Source of the DNA: an uncultured Lachnospiraceae bacterium
GTDB taxonomy: Bacteria > Bacillota > Clostridia > Lachnospirales > Lachnospiraceae
Direction: 5' to 3'
NCBI GenBank assembly: GCA_934309145.1
Contig: CAKRCW010000001.1
Span: forward strand, 186,001 to 250,000
DNA: 64,000 bases
Shown in pieces: positions 44,745 to 54,328 of this stretch (its first letter is position 1; every line of letters starts with the position of its first letter). The notes beneath the pieces are model-generated. The model did not search any database, was not told where the DNA came from, and was given only the letters and a program-made list of their open reading frames with translations. A program made the position numbers and the translations under genes.

Positions 44745-46190
44745 TCAGACCGCTGCAGCTTTCTTTTTCTGGGCACGCTTAGTAAGTCTGTAACCATCCT
44801 TATCGGCAACTGTAATTCCCATATATGCCATAATAGCAACAACTACAGGAGTCAGCAGGTTAAAGAATGCATATGGGAAATATTCCATAGTTGACACTCC
44901 GAGCACGCCTAATATATATACTCCACAGGTATTCCATGGAACAAGTGCTGATGATACAGTACCTGCACTTTCAAGTGCATTTGATAATGTCTTAGGATGA
45001 AGTCCCTTTTCCTTATATACTTCCGCATACATTCTTCCAGGAACAACAATTGAAATATACTGTTCAGGCATAACTGCATTACTCAATATACATGTAAGCT
45101 CTGTAGTCACAACAAGAGATGCTGGTTTCTTGGCAAGATGTACAATCTTAGATACAAGAACCTCCAACTGACCTGTTTTTTCCATTATGCCACCAAACAT
45201 CATGGCAAGAATAGTAAGTGATATTGAGCTCATCATATTCATAAGTCCGCCTGATGATAAAAGATTATCGACAGTCTCTACTCCTGTCTCACTTATAAAT
45301 CCGTTCATTCCAGCATCAAGCATACCTCCAAAGGTTGCGGCAGGCTGCATAATTATGCCTATTATTGCTCCCGATATAATTCCAAGTGTTATACCCGGTA
45401 TCGCAGGCACCTTTAATGCGACTGAAACAATTACAATTAAAGGTGGCAGCAAAAGTATAGGACTTATATGAAATGAATCAGCAAGACAATCGCTCATCTG
45501 CTGTACAGCACTCATATCTGTAACTCCGTCTGCAGAGCCAATTGTAAATCCAAGTATAATAAACAAAAACAAGCTTATTCCATATGATATTGCTGTAGGT
45601 AATATCATGAATTTCACATGTGTAAAGACATCTGTTCCCGCCATTGCAGGTGCAAGATTAGTTGTATCTGACAACGGAGACATCTTATCTCCAAAATAAG
45701 ATCCTGATATTATAGCACCCGCAGCCATTCCTATAGGAATATTGAGTCCGACCGCTATACCCATAAGGGCAAGCCCCATTGTACCAAGTGTTCCCCATGC
45801 AGTTCCTGTTGCAAGTGATGTTATTGAGCATATAATCATAGCTGCTGCAAGGAATATAGATGGACTTAATAATTTCAGGCCATAATAAATCATAGCAGGA
45901 ACAACACCGCCAAGTATCCATACTCCGACAAGTATACCTACTATAGAAAGTATAATAACCGCCTGTAATGCATTATATATACCATCCTTCATTGCCGTCT
46001 CAATAGTGTCCCAATCGTAGCCCAAAAACAATGCCATACATGCCGCAGCCACAACACCTATAAACATAGGTATATGAACATCCACATGATATACCATAAT
46101 TCCCACAGCCATAGCTGCAACAAGGAACGCAAAGGTTATAAGTGCATGGTATATCTTTGCCTGTCTTGGTTGTCTTTTGTTGTCTTTCAT
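44745..46190 (-). CDS. nhaC: NhaC family Na+/H+ antiporter
   Basis: The protein of about 481 residues has around eleven membrane helices and family segments such as ATGTAWGTLGTMGLALMGIA and SGSYFGDKMSPLSDTTNLAP. NhaC-type carriers exchange Na+ for protons or organic acid pairs (malate/lactate). The ATG at 46190 follows GGAGGA. It is the last gene after a two-component pair in the same direction, so ion stress control by that pair is plausible. Confidence 0.93.
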   Translation of the reverse strand: MKDNKRQPRQAKIYHALITFAFLVAAMAVGIMVYHVDVHIPMFIGVVAAACMALFLGYDWDTIETAMKDGIYNALQAVIILSIVGILVGVWILGGVVPAMIYYGLKLLSPSIFLAAAMIICSITSLATGTAWGTLGTMGLALMGIAVGLNIPIGMAAGAIISGSYFGDKMSPLSDTTNLAPAMAGTDVFTHVKFMILPTAISYGISLFLFIILGFTIGSADGVTDMSAVQQMSDCLADSFHISPILLLPPLIVIVSVALKVPAIPGITLGIISGAIIGIIMQPAATFGGMLDAGMNGFISETGVETVDNLLSSGGLMNMMSSISLTILAMMFGGIMEKTGQLEVLVSKIVHLAKKPASLVVTTELTCILSNAVMPEQYISIVVPGRMYAEVYKEKGLHPKTLSNALESAGTVSSALVPWNTCGVYILGVLGVSTMEYFPYAFFNLLTPVVVAIMAYMGITVADKDGYRLTKRAQKKKAAAV

Positions 46191-46229
46191 TATACTGATA
46201 TCCTCCACTCTTTTATATGTTGTAGATTC

Positions 46230-47699
46230 CTACATATTTGCATCTAAGTCAAAATAGAATACAACACCATCATCTACATTATATACCCCGTATTTTTTAC
46301 CATGAGCGTCCATGGTAGCAGCAACAATTGACAATCCAATACCATTTCCACCATATTCCCTCGTTCTGGCTTTATCAGCCTTATAGAATTTAATAAATAA
46401 TTTATCTATATCCTCATCAGCTATCTTATTTCCTGAGTTATATACAGACACCCTCACATCTGTACCGACGCGTTCAAACCACACCTTAATTGTTCCATTC
46501 TGTGATACATAGTGAACTGCATTAGTGAGATAATTGGTAAATACCTCTTCTATCATATATTCATCAGCCCACACATACACAGGTCCCTCTTCCTCGAAAA
46601 CAACCTTAGCACCTGTATCATCTATAAGAATCTTAGAAGCGTTAATTATATCCTGAATAAACTCAACTAATTCAAACCTCTCTATCTTAAGAGGTGTGCC
46701 TCCAAACTCTATCTCATTTAAAGTGAGAAGCTTCTTAACTAAACTATTCATCTTATGCGACTCATCAATAATAACGTCAGCATAAAATTCCTTGCTCTCC
46801 TGGTCATCAAACAAATTATCCTTAAGTCCCTCTGCATAGCCCTGAATAAGAGCTATAGGAGTCTTTAATTCATGAGACACATGAGATAAAAATTCTTTTC
46901 TCATCTCATCAATTTGTTTTTTCTTTTCTATATCAGATGCAAGCTCCACATTAGCACTCTTAAGCTCCGATATGGCAACCTCAAGCTTTCTTGACATTTC
47001 ATTCATGCAGAGTGCAAGCTCACCAATCTCATCCTTGGTCACTACAGGAATCTTGACATCAAAATCAAGCTCTGCCATACGTCTTGCAGCATGGGATAAT
47101 CTCTTAAGTGGTGCTGAAAAGATATTGCTGAATATAAGGATAAGCACCGAGCCAAACACAATAAGTCCCGCTGATATATATATAAATACTGTACTTATGA
47201 CTTTCATCATAGCCTCGACTCTGGCTATCGGACTTCTGAGTATAACTGTATATCCATTATCAAGTGTTCCTATTAAATCATAATAATCTGCATTGATAAT
47301 TGCATCATGATTTTTTCTTATAATATAATTTCCGGCAGATATATTAGATGTATCACCAGCCTCGCGTATAGATTTAAGCATTGCGTTAAGACTATCCATC
47401 ATCTGATTCTCATCACTTATTGTAGTATATATTTTCTCATGCTCTGAATCAAAAATAAGTACAACTGCATCTCCGGGATTCTTGATATTACCATATAAAT
47501 CCCCCTCGCTGACCTTTGCATTATCATTACCATTAAAAAGCTCATTACATGAGTTGTATGCGGTTACCAAATTTTCCTTCAAATTCCATACAAATATACC
47601 TGATATAAGGTAATTGCATACCAGCCATGCTGTAAGGCTTATAAATGCGGAAAATATAACCACCATCAATGTAATTTTTGTACGAATAGAACTCTTCAT
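46230..47699 (-). CDS. Membrane sensor histidine kinase
   Basis: The 489-residue protein has helices near residues 8-30 and 180-205, an extracytoplasmic region of about 145 residues and a HAMP domain. The HisKA box is EFLSHVSHELKTPIALIQG, and the ATPase has NYLTNAVHYV, YNSGNKI (in place of DxGxG) and GNGIGLSIVAA. It begins six nt behind its regulator and precedes the NhaC antiporter by about 40 nt. Confidence 0.95.
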   Translation of the reverse strand: MKSSIRTKITLMVVIFSAFISLTAWLVCNYLISGIFVWNLKENLVTAYNSCNELFNGNDNAKVSEGDLYGNIKNPGDAVVLIFDSEHEKIYTTISDENQMMDSLNAMLKSIREAGDTSNISAGNYIIRKNHDAIINADYYDLIGTLDNGYTVILRSPIARVEAMMKVISTVFIYISAGLIVFGSVLILIFSNIFSAPLKRLSHAARRMAELDFDVKIPVVTKDEIGELALCMNEMSRKLEVAISELKSANVELASDIEKKKQIDEMRKEFLSHVSHELKTPIALIQGYAEGLKDNLFDDQESKEFYADVIIDESHKMNSLVKKLLTLNEIEFGGTPLKIERFELVEFIQDIINASKILIDDTGAKVVFEEEGPVYVWADEYMIEEVFTNYLTNAVHYVSQNGTIKVWFERVGTDVRVSVYNSGNKIADEDIDKLFIKFYKADKARTREYGGNGIGLSIVAATMDAHGKKYGVYNVDDGVVFYFDLDANM

Positions 47700-47705
47700 A
47701 ACTCA

Positions 47706-48380
47706 CTATACCTCGAATTTATATCCCATTCCCCAGATAGTCTTTATATATTCGCCCTTTTTTCCAAGCTTACTCCTAAGCTTCTTGACATGGGTATCGA
47801 TAGTTCTGGCATCGCCAAAATAATCATAATTCCACACATTGTTAAGAATTTTTTCTCTTGATAATGCAACACCCTGATTGACAAGGAAATAATTAAGGAG
47901 TTCAAATTCCTTATAGCTTAACTCTATTGTCTCACCATCTACTTTAACCTGATGTGCAGACAAATCCATCTCAATACCATCAACACTTATTATCTCGCCT
48001 GCATCCTGACTGTTGCTTCTTCTAAGCACTGCCTCAACTCTTGCAACAAGTATCTTAGGGCTGAAAGGCTTAGTTATATACTCATCAACCCCAAGCTCAA
48101 AGCCCTTTAACTCATCTCTCTCATCACTCTTGGCTGTAAGCATAATAATAGGCACATCCGAAACCTTTCTAATCTCCTCGGCAGCCCCATATCCATCTAA
48201 CTTAGGCATCATTACATCAAGAATTATAAGTGCAATATCCTTAGTTGACATGAATATATTAACTGCTTCCTCACCATCCGCAGCCTCCAGAACCATATAA
48301 TTGTTCTTAACCAAAAAGTCCTTTACGAGCTTTCTCATTCTGCTCTCATCATCTACAACAAGAATTTTTAAATTATCCAT
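47706..48380 (-). CDS. OmpR-family response regulator
   Basis: The 224-residue protein has a receiver (VVDDESRMRKL, acceptor Asp in LIILDVMMPKLDG, Lys in ITKPFSP) and a winged-helix domain (LSYKEFELLNYF, RTIDTHVKKLRSKLG). It is first in a unit with its kinase and the antiporter. An AGGAGG site lies upstream at a longer spacing. Confidence 0.95.
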   Translation of the reverse strand: MDNLKILVVDDESRMRKLVKDFLVKNNYMVLEAADGEEAVNIFMSTKDIALIILDVMMPKLDGYGAAEEIRKVSDVPIIMLTAKSDERDELKGFELGVDEYITKPFSPKILVARVEAVLRRSNSQDAGEIISVDGIEMDLSAHQVKVDGETIELSYKEFELLNYFLVNQGVALSREKILNNVWNYDYFGDARTIDTHVKKLRSKLGKKGEYIKTIWGMGYKFEV

Positions 48381-48481
48381 CTTAAATCAATGCCTCCTGT
48401 ATTTAATCTTGTGGTTTATTAAGTGTATTATACATTCCCTTTATGACTAAAATGTGAAATCAGAACAATAATGTGGAATAA

Positions 48482-48532
48482 TAAAAAGCAAGCGGGACTA
48501 TACATATTATTACATGCATCGCCCCGCCAATT
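48482..48532 (-). terminator. Terminator after the 48584-49096 lipoprotein
   Basis: On the minus strand GCGGG and CCCGC, extended by ATGCAT/ATGTAT, form a hairpin followed by TGCTTTTTATT. Confidence 0.7.
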
Positions 48533-48583
48533 CTTTATACAAGTCTAGAGCTACTCTTACTCTTCGTCTGTTATTACTGTCTT

Positions 48584-49096
48584 TTAGTTAAATGAACCAT
48601 TAATTGTGATATCATTATCTATAGCTAAAACCTTAAGCTGTGACTGATACTGTGTCATAAAGCTTGTCGCCTCGCCCATCATGGTATCTGCCTGTGTAAG
48701 GAACTCAACATTATCCTCTTCTATAGCTGATGCTACCATCTTCATAGCATCACATTCCTTTTGTACACTCTGTAAATATAAATCCTTAAGACCAGCAACC
48801 TCGTCTGTGCTTGTCTCTATAGCTGTAACATTAGTTATATATGTCTCCATATCAGGTATGGCTGTATCCTGTAAATCCTTCAAATACTGCTGGATGTCTA
48901 CATCCTCACCTGTAAAATATGAATTATATACCGCTATAGCATTGTCTCTATCTTCACTTATTGCAGGAAGTGAATCATTTACAAATGTTGTTATATCTTC
49001 CTGAACCTTATTATCGTTGTTATCCTTCTTGCCACAACCAACCATAGCACATGCAAGTGCCAAAGTCATAATTGCTACATATATCTTTTTCTTCAT
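48584..49096 (-). CDS. Small lipoprotein of unknown function
   Basis: The protein of about 170 residues has a lipoprotein signal with lipobox AMVGC near residue 21, then a polar, mostly helical domain. I do not recognise the family. It contains no catalytic motif. Its start is set by GGAGGAG upstream of ATG at 49096. It follows trmD, in the place where rplS is usually found, and ends in its own terminator. Confidence 0.8.
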   Translation of the reverse strand: MKKKIYVAIMTLALACAMVGCGKKDNNDNKVQEDITTFVNDSLPAISEDRDNAIAVYNSYFTGEDVDIQQYLKDLQDTAIPDMETYITNVTAIETSTDEVAGLKDLYLQSVQKECDAMKMVASAIEEDNVEFLTQADTMMGEATSFMTQYQSQLKVLAIDNDITINGSFN

Positions 49097-49162
49097 ATCT
49101 CTGATATCTCCTCCGTATGTCATACTTTTATCATAATATCACAGTTAAAAATATAAAACAAG

Positions 49163-49906
49163 TTATCTGTCTGTCTTCTTTTTACGTTTATAATACTTTT
49201 TCAGTTCATCCTCATGCTCTCGTACATATTCCTCATACAAATCCGGTCTTCTCTCCTTCGTACGTTCAAGAGACTGTTCATATCTCCAGTCAGCTATGTT
49301 CTTATGGTGTCCGGACATAAGAACGTCAGGAACACGCATACCCATAAATTCAACAGGCCTTGTATACTGTGGATATTCAAGCAGGCCATCGTAAAAAGAT
49401 TCATACAGCGAACTTTCATCAGACCCCAAAACTCCAGGAATCAATCTGCTTACAGCGTCTACTATCATCATGGCAGGCAGTTCCCCACCTGTAAGAACGA
49501 AATCACCTATGGAGACATAATCTGTAACTATCATCTCTAAAACTCTCTCATCAATACCCTCATAATGCCCGCACAAAAGCACAAGGTCATCCTCCTTTGA
49601 GAGCTCCATTGCCATATCCTGATTAAATCTCGTTCCCTGAGGTGTCATATATAAAACTCTTGGTTTTGAACCAATATTGTCCTTTATTGACATATACGCA
49701 TCATAAACAGGTTTTGCCTGCATAAGCATACCTGCTCCGCCACCATAAGTATAATCGTCAACATGCCCATAGCGATTGCCTGCAAAATCTCTTATATTGA
49801 CAGCTTCAATATTTATTAATTGTTTTTCCATTGCCCTTCCGGTAATGCTCTCTGACAAACCACCCATTACCATCTCAGGAAACAAAGTCATAATATGGAA
49901 ATTCAT
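49163..49906 (-). CDS. trmD: tRNA (guanine-37-N1)-methyltransferase
   Basis: The 247-residue SPOUT methyltransferase has the knot segments YMTPQGTRFNQ and LLCGHYEGIDERV and the loop GDFVLTGGELPAM. It methylates G37 next to the anticodon, preventing frameshifting. The ATG directly follows the rimM stop, so the two are translationally coupled. No terminator is evident after it. Confidence 0.98.
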   Translation of the reverse strand: MNFHIMTLFPEMVMGGLSESITGRAMEKQLINIEAVNIRDFAGNRYGHVDDYTYGGGAGMLMQAKPVYDAYMSIKDNIGSKPRVLYMTPQGTRFNQDMAMELSKEDDLVLLCGHYEGIDERVLEMIVTDYVSIGDFVLTGGELPAMMIVDAVSRLIPGVLGSDESSLYESFYDGLLEYPQYTRPVEFMGMRVPDVLMSGHHKNIADWRYEQSLERTKERRPDLYEEYVREHEDELKKYYKRKKKTDR

Positions 49907-50416
49907 CTAATCAAGCATTCCTTTCATCAACTTAACAGTAATCCTCTTATTTGCAAAATCCATATCTGTCACACAGTCCGGAATAACAGGGATAAGAAGC
50001 TCCTTTCCGTCATTCATCTTAACTACAAATACATCATTTGCCCCAGTCTGCATAACATCATCCAACACGCCAAGCTCTCTTCCGTCATCTGTGCAGACAG
50101 GAAGTCCTAAAGCGTCAGCAATATAGTACTCATTTTCGTCAAGAGGTACAGCATTTTCCCTTGTCACATACAAGTCACAATTTTTATATTTTTCTACTTC
50201 ATTTATATCATCAAATTCCTTAAAGGAAAGAATAACCATATTCTTAAAGAATTTACAGCTCTTCATACATACATCAATGTCACCCTTAGGAGTCCTTATT
50301 ATACATTCCTTAAGGCTCTTAAATCTATTAACATCATCTGTAGTAGGAAAAACCTTAACCTCACCCTTTAACCCATGTGTTGAGGTTATAACTCCTATTC
50401 TAAATAAATCTTCCAT
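49907..50416 (-). CDS. rimM: Ribosome maturation factor RimM
   Basis: The 169-residue protein has the RimM N-terminal domain (IGVITSTHGLKGEVKVFPT) and the PRC-barrel (YYIADALGLPVCTDDGREL). It assists 30S subunit maturation with ribosomal protein S19. It lies between khpA and trmD, but a strong terminator hairpin separates it from khpA. Confidence 0.96.
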   Translation of the reverse strand: MEDLFRIGVITSTHGLKGEVKVFPTTDDVNRFKSLKECIIRTPKGDIDVCMKSCKFFKNMVILSFKEFDDINEVEKYKNCDLYVTRENAVPLDENEYYIADALGLPVCTDDGRELGVLDDVMQTGANDVFVVKMNDGKELLIPVIPDCVTDMDFANKRITVKLMKGMLD

Positions 50417-50434
50417 CTGTTCTCCTCATATTCT

Positions 50435-50475
50435 CATAAAAAAGAAAAAACCCCGATAACAATCACCGGGGTTTC
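50435..50475 (-). terminator. Internal terminator between khpA and rimM
   Basis: AAACCCCG pairs with CGGGGTTT around an 11-nt loop, followed on the minus strand by a run TTTTTTCTTTTTT. It splits the classical rpsP-trmD operon and should lower expression of rimM-trmD relative to rpsP. Confidence 0.9.
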
Positions 50476-50487
50476 TAGGTATCCGAA

Positions 50488-50715
50488 TTATTTGATGTCT
50501 ACAATTACCTTCTTGTCACCCTTAGACGCTGCTGCTTTCACAACAGTACGAATAGATCTGGCAATACGGCCCTGCTTGCCGATTACCTTACCCATATCAT
50601 CTGGTGCAACCTTGAGTTCAATTGTAATAGTATCTTCCTCGACTGTCTCATTTACAACTACTTCGTCAGGGCAATCAACGAGGGATTTTGCAATAATTTC
50701 GACTAATTCTTTCAT
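50488..50715 (-). CDS. khpA: KH-domain RNA-binding protein KhpA
   Basis: The protein of about 75 residues is a single KH domain with the GxxG loop in VIGKQGRIARSIRT. KhpA works with KhpB in RNA binding that affects cell wall growth and small-RNA function in Gram-positives. GGGAGG precedes the ATG at 50715. It follows rpsP by about 20 nt and ends just before the strong terminator. Confidence 0.95.
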   Translation of the reverse strand: MKELVEIIAKSLVDCPDEVVVNETVEEDTITIELKVAPDDMGKVIGKQGRIARSIRTVVKAAASKGDKKVIVDIK

Positions 50716-50734
50716 TACCGGCACCTCCCTTGTC

Positions 50735-50980
50735 TTACTTCTCGATACCTGCCTCTTTGAGCAACTTTGCTACTATCTCAGTTGGCTGAGCGCCATTGTC
50801 AAGCCACTTCTTAGCTGCTTCAGCATCAATCTTAACTGATGCAGGCTCCTGATTAGGATCGTAAGTACCTAACTCAGCGATAAATCTACCATCTCTTGGT
50901 GATCTGGAGTCAGCAACGATTACTCTATAAAAAGGATGCTTCTTATATCCCATTCTTCTCAATCTGATTTTTACTGCCAT
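50735..50980 (-). CDS. rpsP: Ribosomal protein S16
   Basis: The 81-residue protein begins MAVKIRLRRMGYKKHPFYR, as bacterial S16 does, and has normal length. An AAGGAGGTG site precedes the start. It lies between ffh and khpA in the standard order. Confidence 0.98.
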   Translation of the reverse strand: MAVKIRLRRMGYKKHPFYRVIVADSRSPRDGRFIAELGTYDPNQEPASVKIDAEAAKKWLDNGAQPTEIVAKLLKEAGIEK

Positions 50981-51036
50981 GTCAATTTCACCTCCTTAGA
51001 ATAATTATCTATAATAGAAAAAACTATTATCATCAT

Positions 51037-52383
51037 CTAGAAGCCAAATGGTAGTTTAAATCCACCACGCTTCTTGCCGCCAAGCATACCTGACATCTGT
51101 TTCATCATCTTTCTTGACTGTTCAAACTGCTTAAGCAGCTTGTTTACCTCACTTACCTGAACACCCGCACCATCAGCAATACGCTTCTTACGGCTAGGAC
51201 TTATAATGTCCGGATTGCTTCTCTCCTGCGGTGTCATCGACAATATGATTGCTCTAGGCATCTTCATAGCATTGTCATCTATATCAATATTCTTGAGCTG
51301 CTTATTAGAACCAAAGCCAGGCAGCATCTTAAGGATATCTCCCATACCGCCCATCTTCTCCATCTGATCCATCTGGTCAAGGAAATCATTAAAATCAAAT
51401 GATGCCTTGCGAATCTTCTGCTCCATCTCCTTGGCTTTTTCTTCATCAATGGCACTCTGTGCTTTCTCGATAAGGCTTTCTACATCGCCCATGCCAAGAA
51501 TTCGGCTCGCCATTCTGTCAGGATAAAACTGTTCGAGGTCGGTCAGCTTCTCACCCATACCTGCATATAATATAGGCTTGCCTGTAACTGCCTTAATTGA
51601 AAGTGCAGCACCACCTCTTGTATCACCATCAAGCTTAGTAAGAATTACACCATCTATTCCAACCTTCTCATTAAATGAGGTTGCAACATTGACTGCATCC
51701 TGACCTGTCATCGCATCTACAGTCAGTATAGTGTATGTAACAGCTACATTCTCCTTAATCTCCTGCAACTCCTGCATCATGTCCTCATCTATATGAAGAC
51801 GTCCTGCTGTATCTATAAATACAAGATTAATACCATTCTTAGATGCATGCTCTATGGCTGCCTTTGCAATATTAACAGGCTTATGTCCGTCTCCCATTGA
51901 GAAAACAGGAACTCCAACCTTCTCACCGTTAATCTCAAGCTGCTTTATAGCTGCCGGTCTGTAAACATCACAGGCAACAAGCAAAGGCTTCTTGCCCTTG
52001 TTCTTGTACTGTCCTGCAAGCTTGGCAACAGTCGTTGTCTTACCTGCACCCTGAAGACCACACATCATTATTACAGTTATTTCATTGGAAGGAAGCAGCT
52101 TAAGCTCTGTTGTCTCCGAGCCCATCAGCTTATCCATCTCTTCTTTTACAATCTTGATAACCATCTGTCCGGGATTAAGTCCCTTAAGAACCTCTTCTCC
52201 GACAGCTCTCTCACTTACTGCATTGATAAACTGCTTAACAACCTTGAAATTAACATCAGCTTCAAGTAAGGCACGCTTTACTTCCTTCATAGCCTCCTTG
52301 ACATCAGCCTCAGTAAGCATTCCCTTGCTTCTAAGCTTCTTAAATACATTCTGCAGCTTATCACTCAAACTATCAAATGCCAT
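51037..52383 (-). CDS. ffh: Signal recognition particle GTPase Ffh
   Basis: The 448-residue protein has the N domain, the G domain (GLQGAGKTTTVAKLA, DTAGRL, TKLDGDTRGGAAL) and the methionine-rich M domain that binds 4.5S/6S SRP RNA and signal peptides (MKQMSGMLGGKKRGG). It targets membrane proteins to the FtsY receptor. The gene follows ylxM directly, as in other Firmicutes. Confidence 0.98.
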   Translation of the reverse strand: MAFDSLSDKLQNVFKKLRSKGMLTEADVKEAMKEVKRALLEADVNFKVVKQFINAVSERAVGEEVLKGLNPGQMVIKIVKEEMDKLMGSETTELKLLPSNEITVIMMCGLQGAGKTTTVAKLAGQYKNKGKKPLLVACDVYRPAAIKQLEINGEKVGVPVFSMGDGHKPVNIAKAAIEHASKNGINLVFIDTAGRLHIDEDMMQELQEIKENVAVTYTILTVDAMTGQDAVNVATSFNEKVGIDGVILTKLDGDTRGGAALSIKAVTGKPILYAGMGEKLTDLEQFYPDRMASRILGMGDVESLIEKAQSAIDEEKAKEMEQKIRKASFDFNDFLDQMDQMEKMGGMGDILKMLPGFGSNKQLKNIDIDDNAMKMPRAIILSMTPQERSNPDIISPSRKKRIADGAGVQVSEVNKLLKQFEQSRKMMKQMSGMLGGKKRGGFKLPFGF

Positions 52384-52440
52384 GAATTGCCTCCAAACAA
52401 AACTAACAATCTACATGAACCACAAATCAGTAAACCAGCT

Positions 52441-52797
52441 CTAAAATTCCTCAAGCAGAGTGGCTATCCTCTCATCTATCACTCCTATCAGCTTATCTAA
52501 TGTCTCATCACTGTTTGCTTCCTTAAGAGTGTGTATATCTTCATTGATAACGGCTATCTTCTCTCTGGCATTCTCAAACTTCTCCACCAGCTTAAGCTTA
52601 GCCTCGTATTCCTCAAGTATTTTATCAGAGCGCTTCATCATATCATATACGCCCTGTCTCGAAATTCCGTATTCTCTGGCAATTTCTGAATAAGATAAGT
52701 CATTCATAACAACGTCCTGATATATATTCTTCTGGTGCTCTGTCAAAAGCTCACCATAAAAGTCATATAATAACGACTGTCTAACTATCTTCTCCAT
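52441..52797 (-). CDS. ylxM: YlxM-type helix-turn-helix protein
   Basis: The 118-residue protein has a sigma-factor-region-4-like helix-turn-helix (DLSYSEIAREYGISRQGVYD) and a C-terminal coiled segment. YlxM is regularly encoded upstream of ffh and is thought to modulate SRP function or its expression. GAGGTG precedes the ATG. An 8-bp inverted repeat lies in the leader between promoter and start. Confidence 0.93.
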   Translation of the reverse strand: MEKIVRQSLLYDFYGELLTEHQKNIYQDVVMNDLSYSEIAREYGISRQGVYDMMKRSDKILEEYEAKLKLVEKFENAREKIAVINEDIHTLKEANSDETLDKLIGVIDERIATLLEEF

Positions 52798-52822
52798 GCC
52801 TTAACACCTCGTAAACGCATAC

Positions 52823-52844
52823 TGTAAAGTTGTTTTACTTTACA
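52823..52844. repeat. Operator-like inverted repeat in the ylxM leader
   Basis: TGTAAAGT, 6 nt, ACTTTACA is a perfect inverted repeat a few nucleotides downstream of the predicted start site. Another CTTTACA lies upstream of the -35. It could be a repressor site or an RNA hairpin. Confidence 0.6.
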
Positions 52845-52854
52845 AACCTTATGT

Positions 52855-52883
52855 ATCATATAATAAGAATCAGTCTTTGTCAA
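52855..52883 (-). promoter_or_regulatory. Promoter of the ylxM-ffh-rpsP-khpA operon
   Basis: TTGACA, 17 nt, TATGAT on the minus strand; near-consensus. Confidence 0.7.
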
Positions 52884-52987
52884 GTGTTTTTTCTTTACAA
52901 AGCAAAATATTAAAAAATATTTTTTATCATGGCATTATTTTATTTTACCATCATACAATATAACAACGCAAATTCAGGAATCATTAT

Positions 52988-54232
52988 ATGGATACAAATA
53001 ATATTGATACAGGCCGCTTAAGAATCTCTGTCACACAGGAGGACAGCTACATTCCGATTTCCAATGCCCGTATAGAGATATCAAGTGCCAGCTCACCAGA
53101 CAAACCCATAGAGGTTATCCAAACGAACTCAAGTGGAAATACAGAAACGGTAGAGCTTGATGCCCCACCACTTGAATATAGTATGGAACCATCTGATAAC
53201 CAGCCCTACTCTGAATATACGCTAAAGCTTACTGCTCAGGATTTTGATAATCAGATAATAACTGGCGTACAGATATTCCCAAGTGTGATAGGAATTCAGA
53301 ACATTTCTCTCACAAGAACCAAGGGAACAATACCTGTATACAACCCTATCGTTATAGACGGACACACTTTATGGGAATATTACCCTCCAAAAATTGCGGA
53401 GCCAGAAATAAAGCCACTGAATGAATCTGGCGAAATCGTACTAAGGCGTGTCGTTGTACCAGAAACTATTGTGGTACATGACGGGGTACCTGGTGACCAG
53501 ACAGCACCAGATTATTATGTTCCTTACCTTGACTATATCAAGAATGTAGCAAGCTGTGAAATATACTCCACTTGGCCTGAGGCAACAATACAGGCAAATG
53601 TATTAGCAATAATGTCATTTACACTTAACAGGGTATATACAGAATGGTACAGAAACAAGGGATATAACTTTACAATTACCTCATCAACCGCATACGACCA
53701 TAAATGGATTAGAGGAAAAACCATATATGATAGTATATCAAAGGTTGTCGACAGCCTCTATGATAATTTTCTTGCCCGGCCAAATGTGAAGCAGCCTATC
53801 CTTACTCAGTATTGCGACGGAAAACGTGTCACCTGTCCTAACTGGATGAGCCAGTGGGGTTCAAAATATCTTGGTGACGACGGATTATCTGCAATAGAAA
53901 TCATCAGATACTACTATGGAAACAATATGTACATTAATTCTGCTGAGCTGATATCCGGAATTCCTGCATCTTACCCCGGATATGACCTTTCAATAGGCTC
54001 CTCCGGAGAAGCAGTTCTACAAATTCAGGAGCAGCTTGCAAGGATAAGACAGGTTTACACAGCAATCCCTGAGCTATCCACCGACGGAATATACGGACAA
54101 CAGACAGCGGCATCAGTTAAAGCATTTCAGGAGATATTTGGTCTTCCTGCATCAGGTATAGTTGACTATCCAACCTGGTACAAAATATCGCAGATTTATG
54201 TCGGAATAACTAAAATAGCTGAAAATGTATAA
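52988..54232 (+). CDS. SpoIID-like and peptidoglycan-binding domain protein
   Basis: The 414-residue protein has an N-terminal beta region (about 1-125), a middle domain (about 175-325) resembling SpoIID/LytB (DYIKNVASCEIYSTWPEATI, then SQWGSKYLGDDGLSAIEIIR) and a C-terminal peptidoglycan-binding domain (about 335-405, GSSGEAVLQIQEQLARIRQV). No signal peptide is seen, which fits a protein acting in the mother cell or released otherwise. SpoIID proteins cut denuded glycan during engulfment; whether this one has catalytic residues could not be judged. An AGGA site stands ahead of the ATG; a strong terminator follows. Confidence 0.82.
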   Translation: MDTNNIDTGRLRISVTQEDSYIPISNARIEISSASSPDKPIEVIQTNSSGNTETVELDAPPLEYSMEPSDNQPYSEYTLKLTAQDFDNQIITGVQIFPSVIGIQNISLTRTKGTIPVYNPIVIDGHTLWEYYPPKIAEPEIKPLNESGEIVLRRVVVPETIVVHDGVPGDQTAPDYYVPYLDYIKNVASCEIYSTWPEATIQANVLAIMSFTLNRVYTEWYRNKGYNFTITSSTAYDHKWIRGKTIYDSISKVVDSLYDNFLARPNVKQPILTQYCDGKRVTCPNWMSQWGSKYLGDDGLSAIEIIRYYYGNNMYINSAELISGIPASYPGYDLSIGSSGEAVLQIQEQLARIRQVYTAIPELSTDGIYGQQTAASVKAFQEIFGLPASGIVDYPTWYKISQIYVGITKIAENV

Positions 54233-54233
54233 A

Positions 54234-54297
54234 AATAAGGCTATACGCAATCTGATTATTGGCTGACCAAAAACCAGGCTGCGTGTAGCCTTATTAT
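54234..54297 (+). terminator. Terminator after the SpoIID-like gene
   Basis: A long stem (AATAAGGCTATACGCA with TGCGTGTAGCCTTATT) followed by ATGTATTTTATT. The sequence can act in either direction and so also ends the convergent zinc-ribbon gene. Confidence 0.8.
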
Positions 54298-54328
54298 GTA
54301 TTTTATTACAAATTACTATATATGTAAT

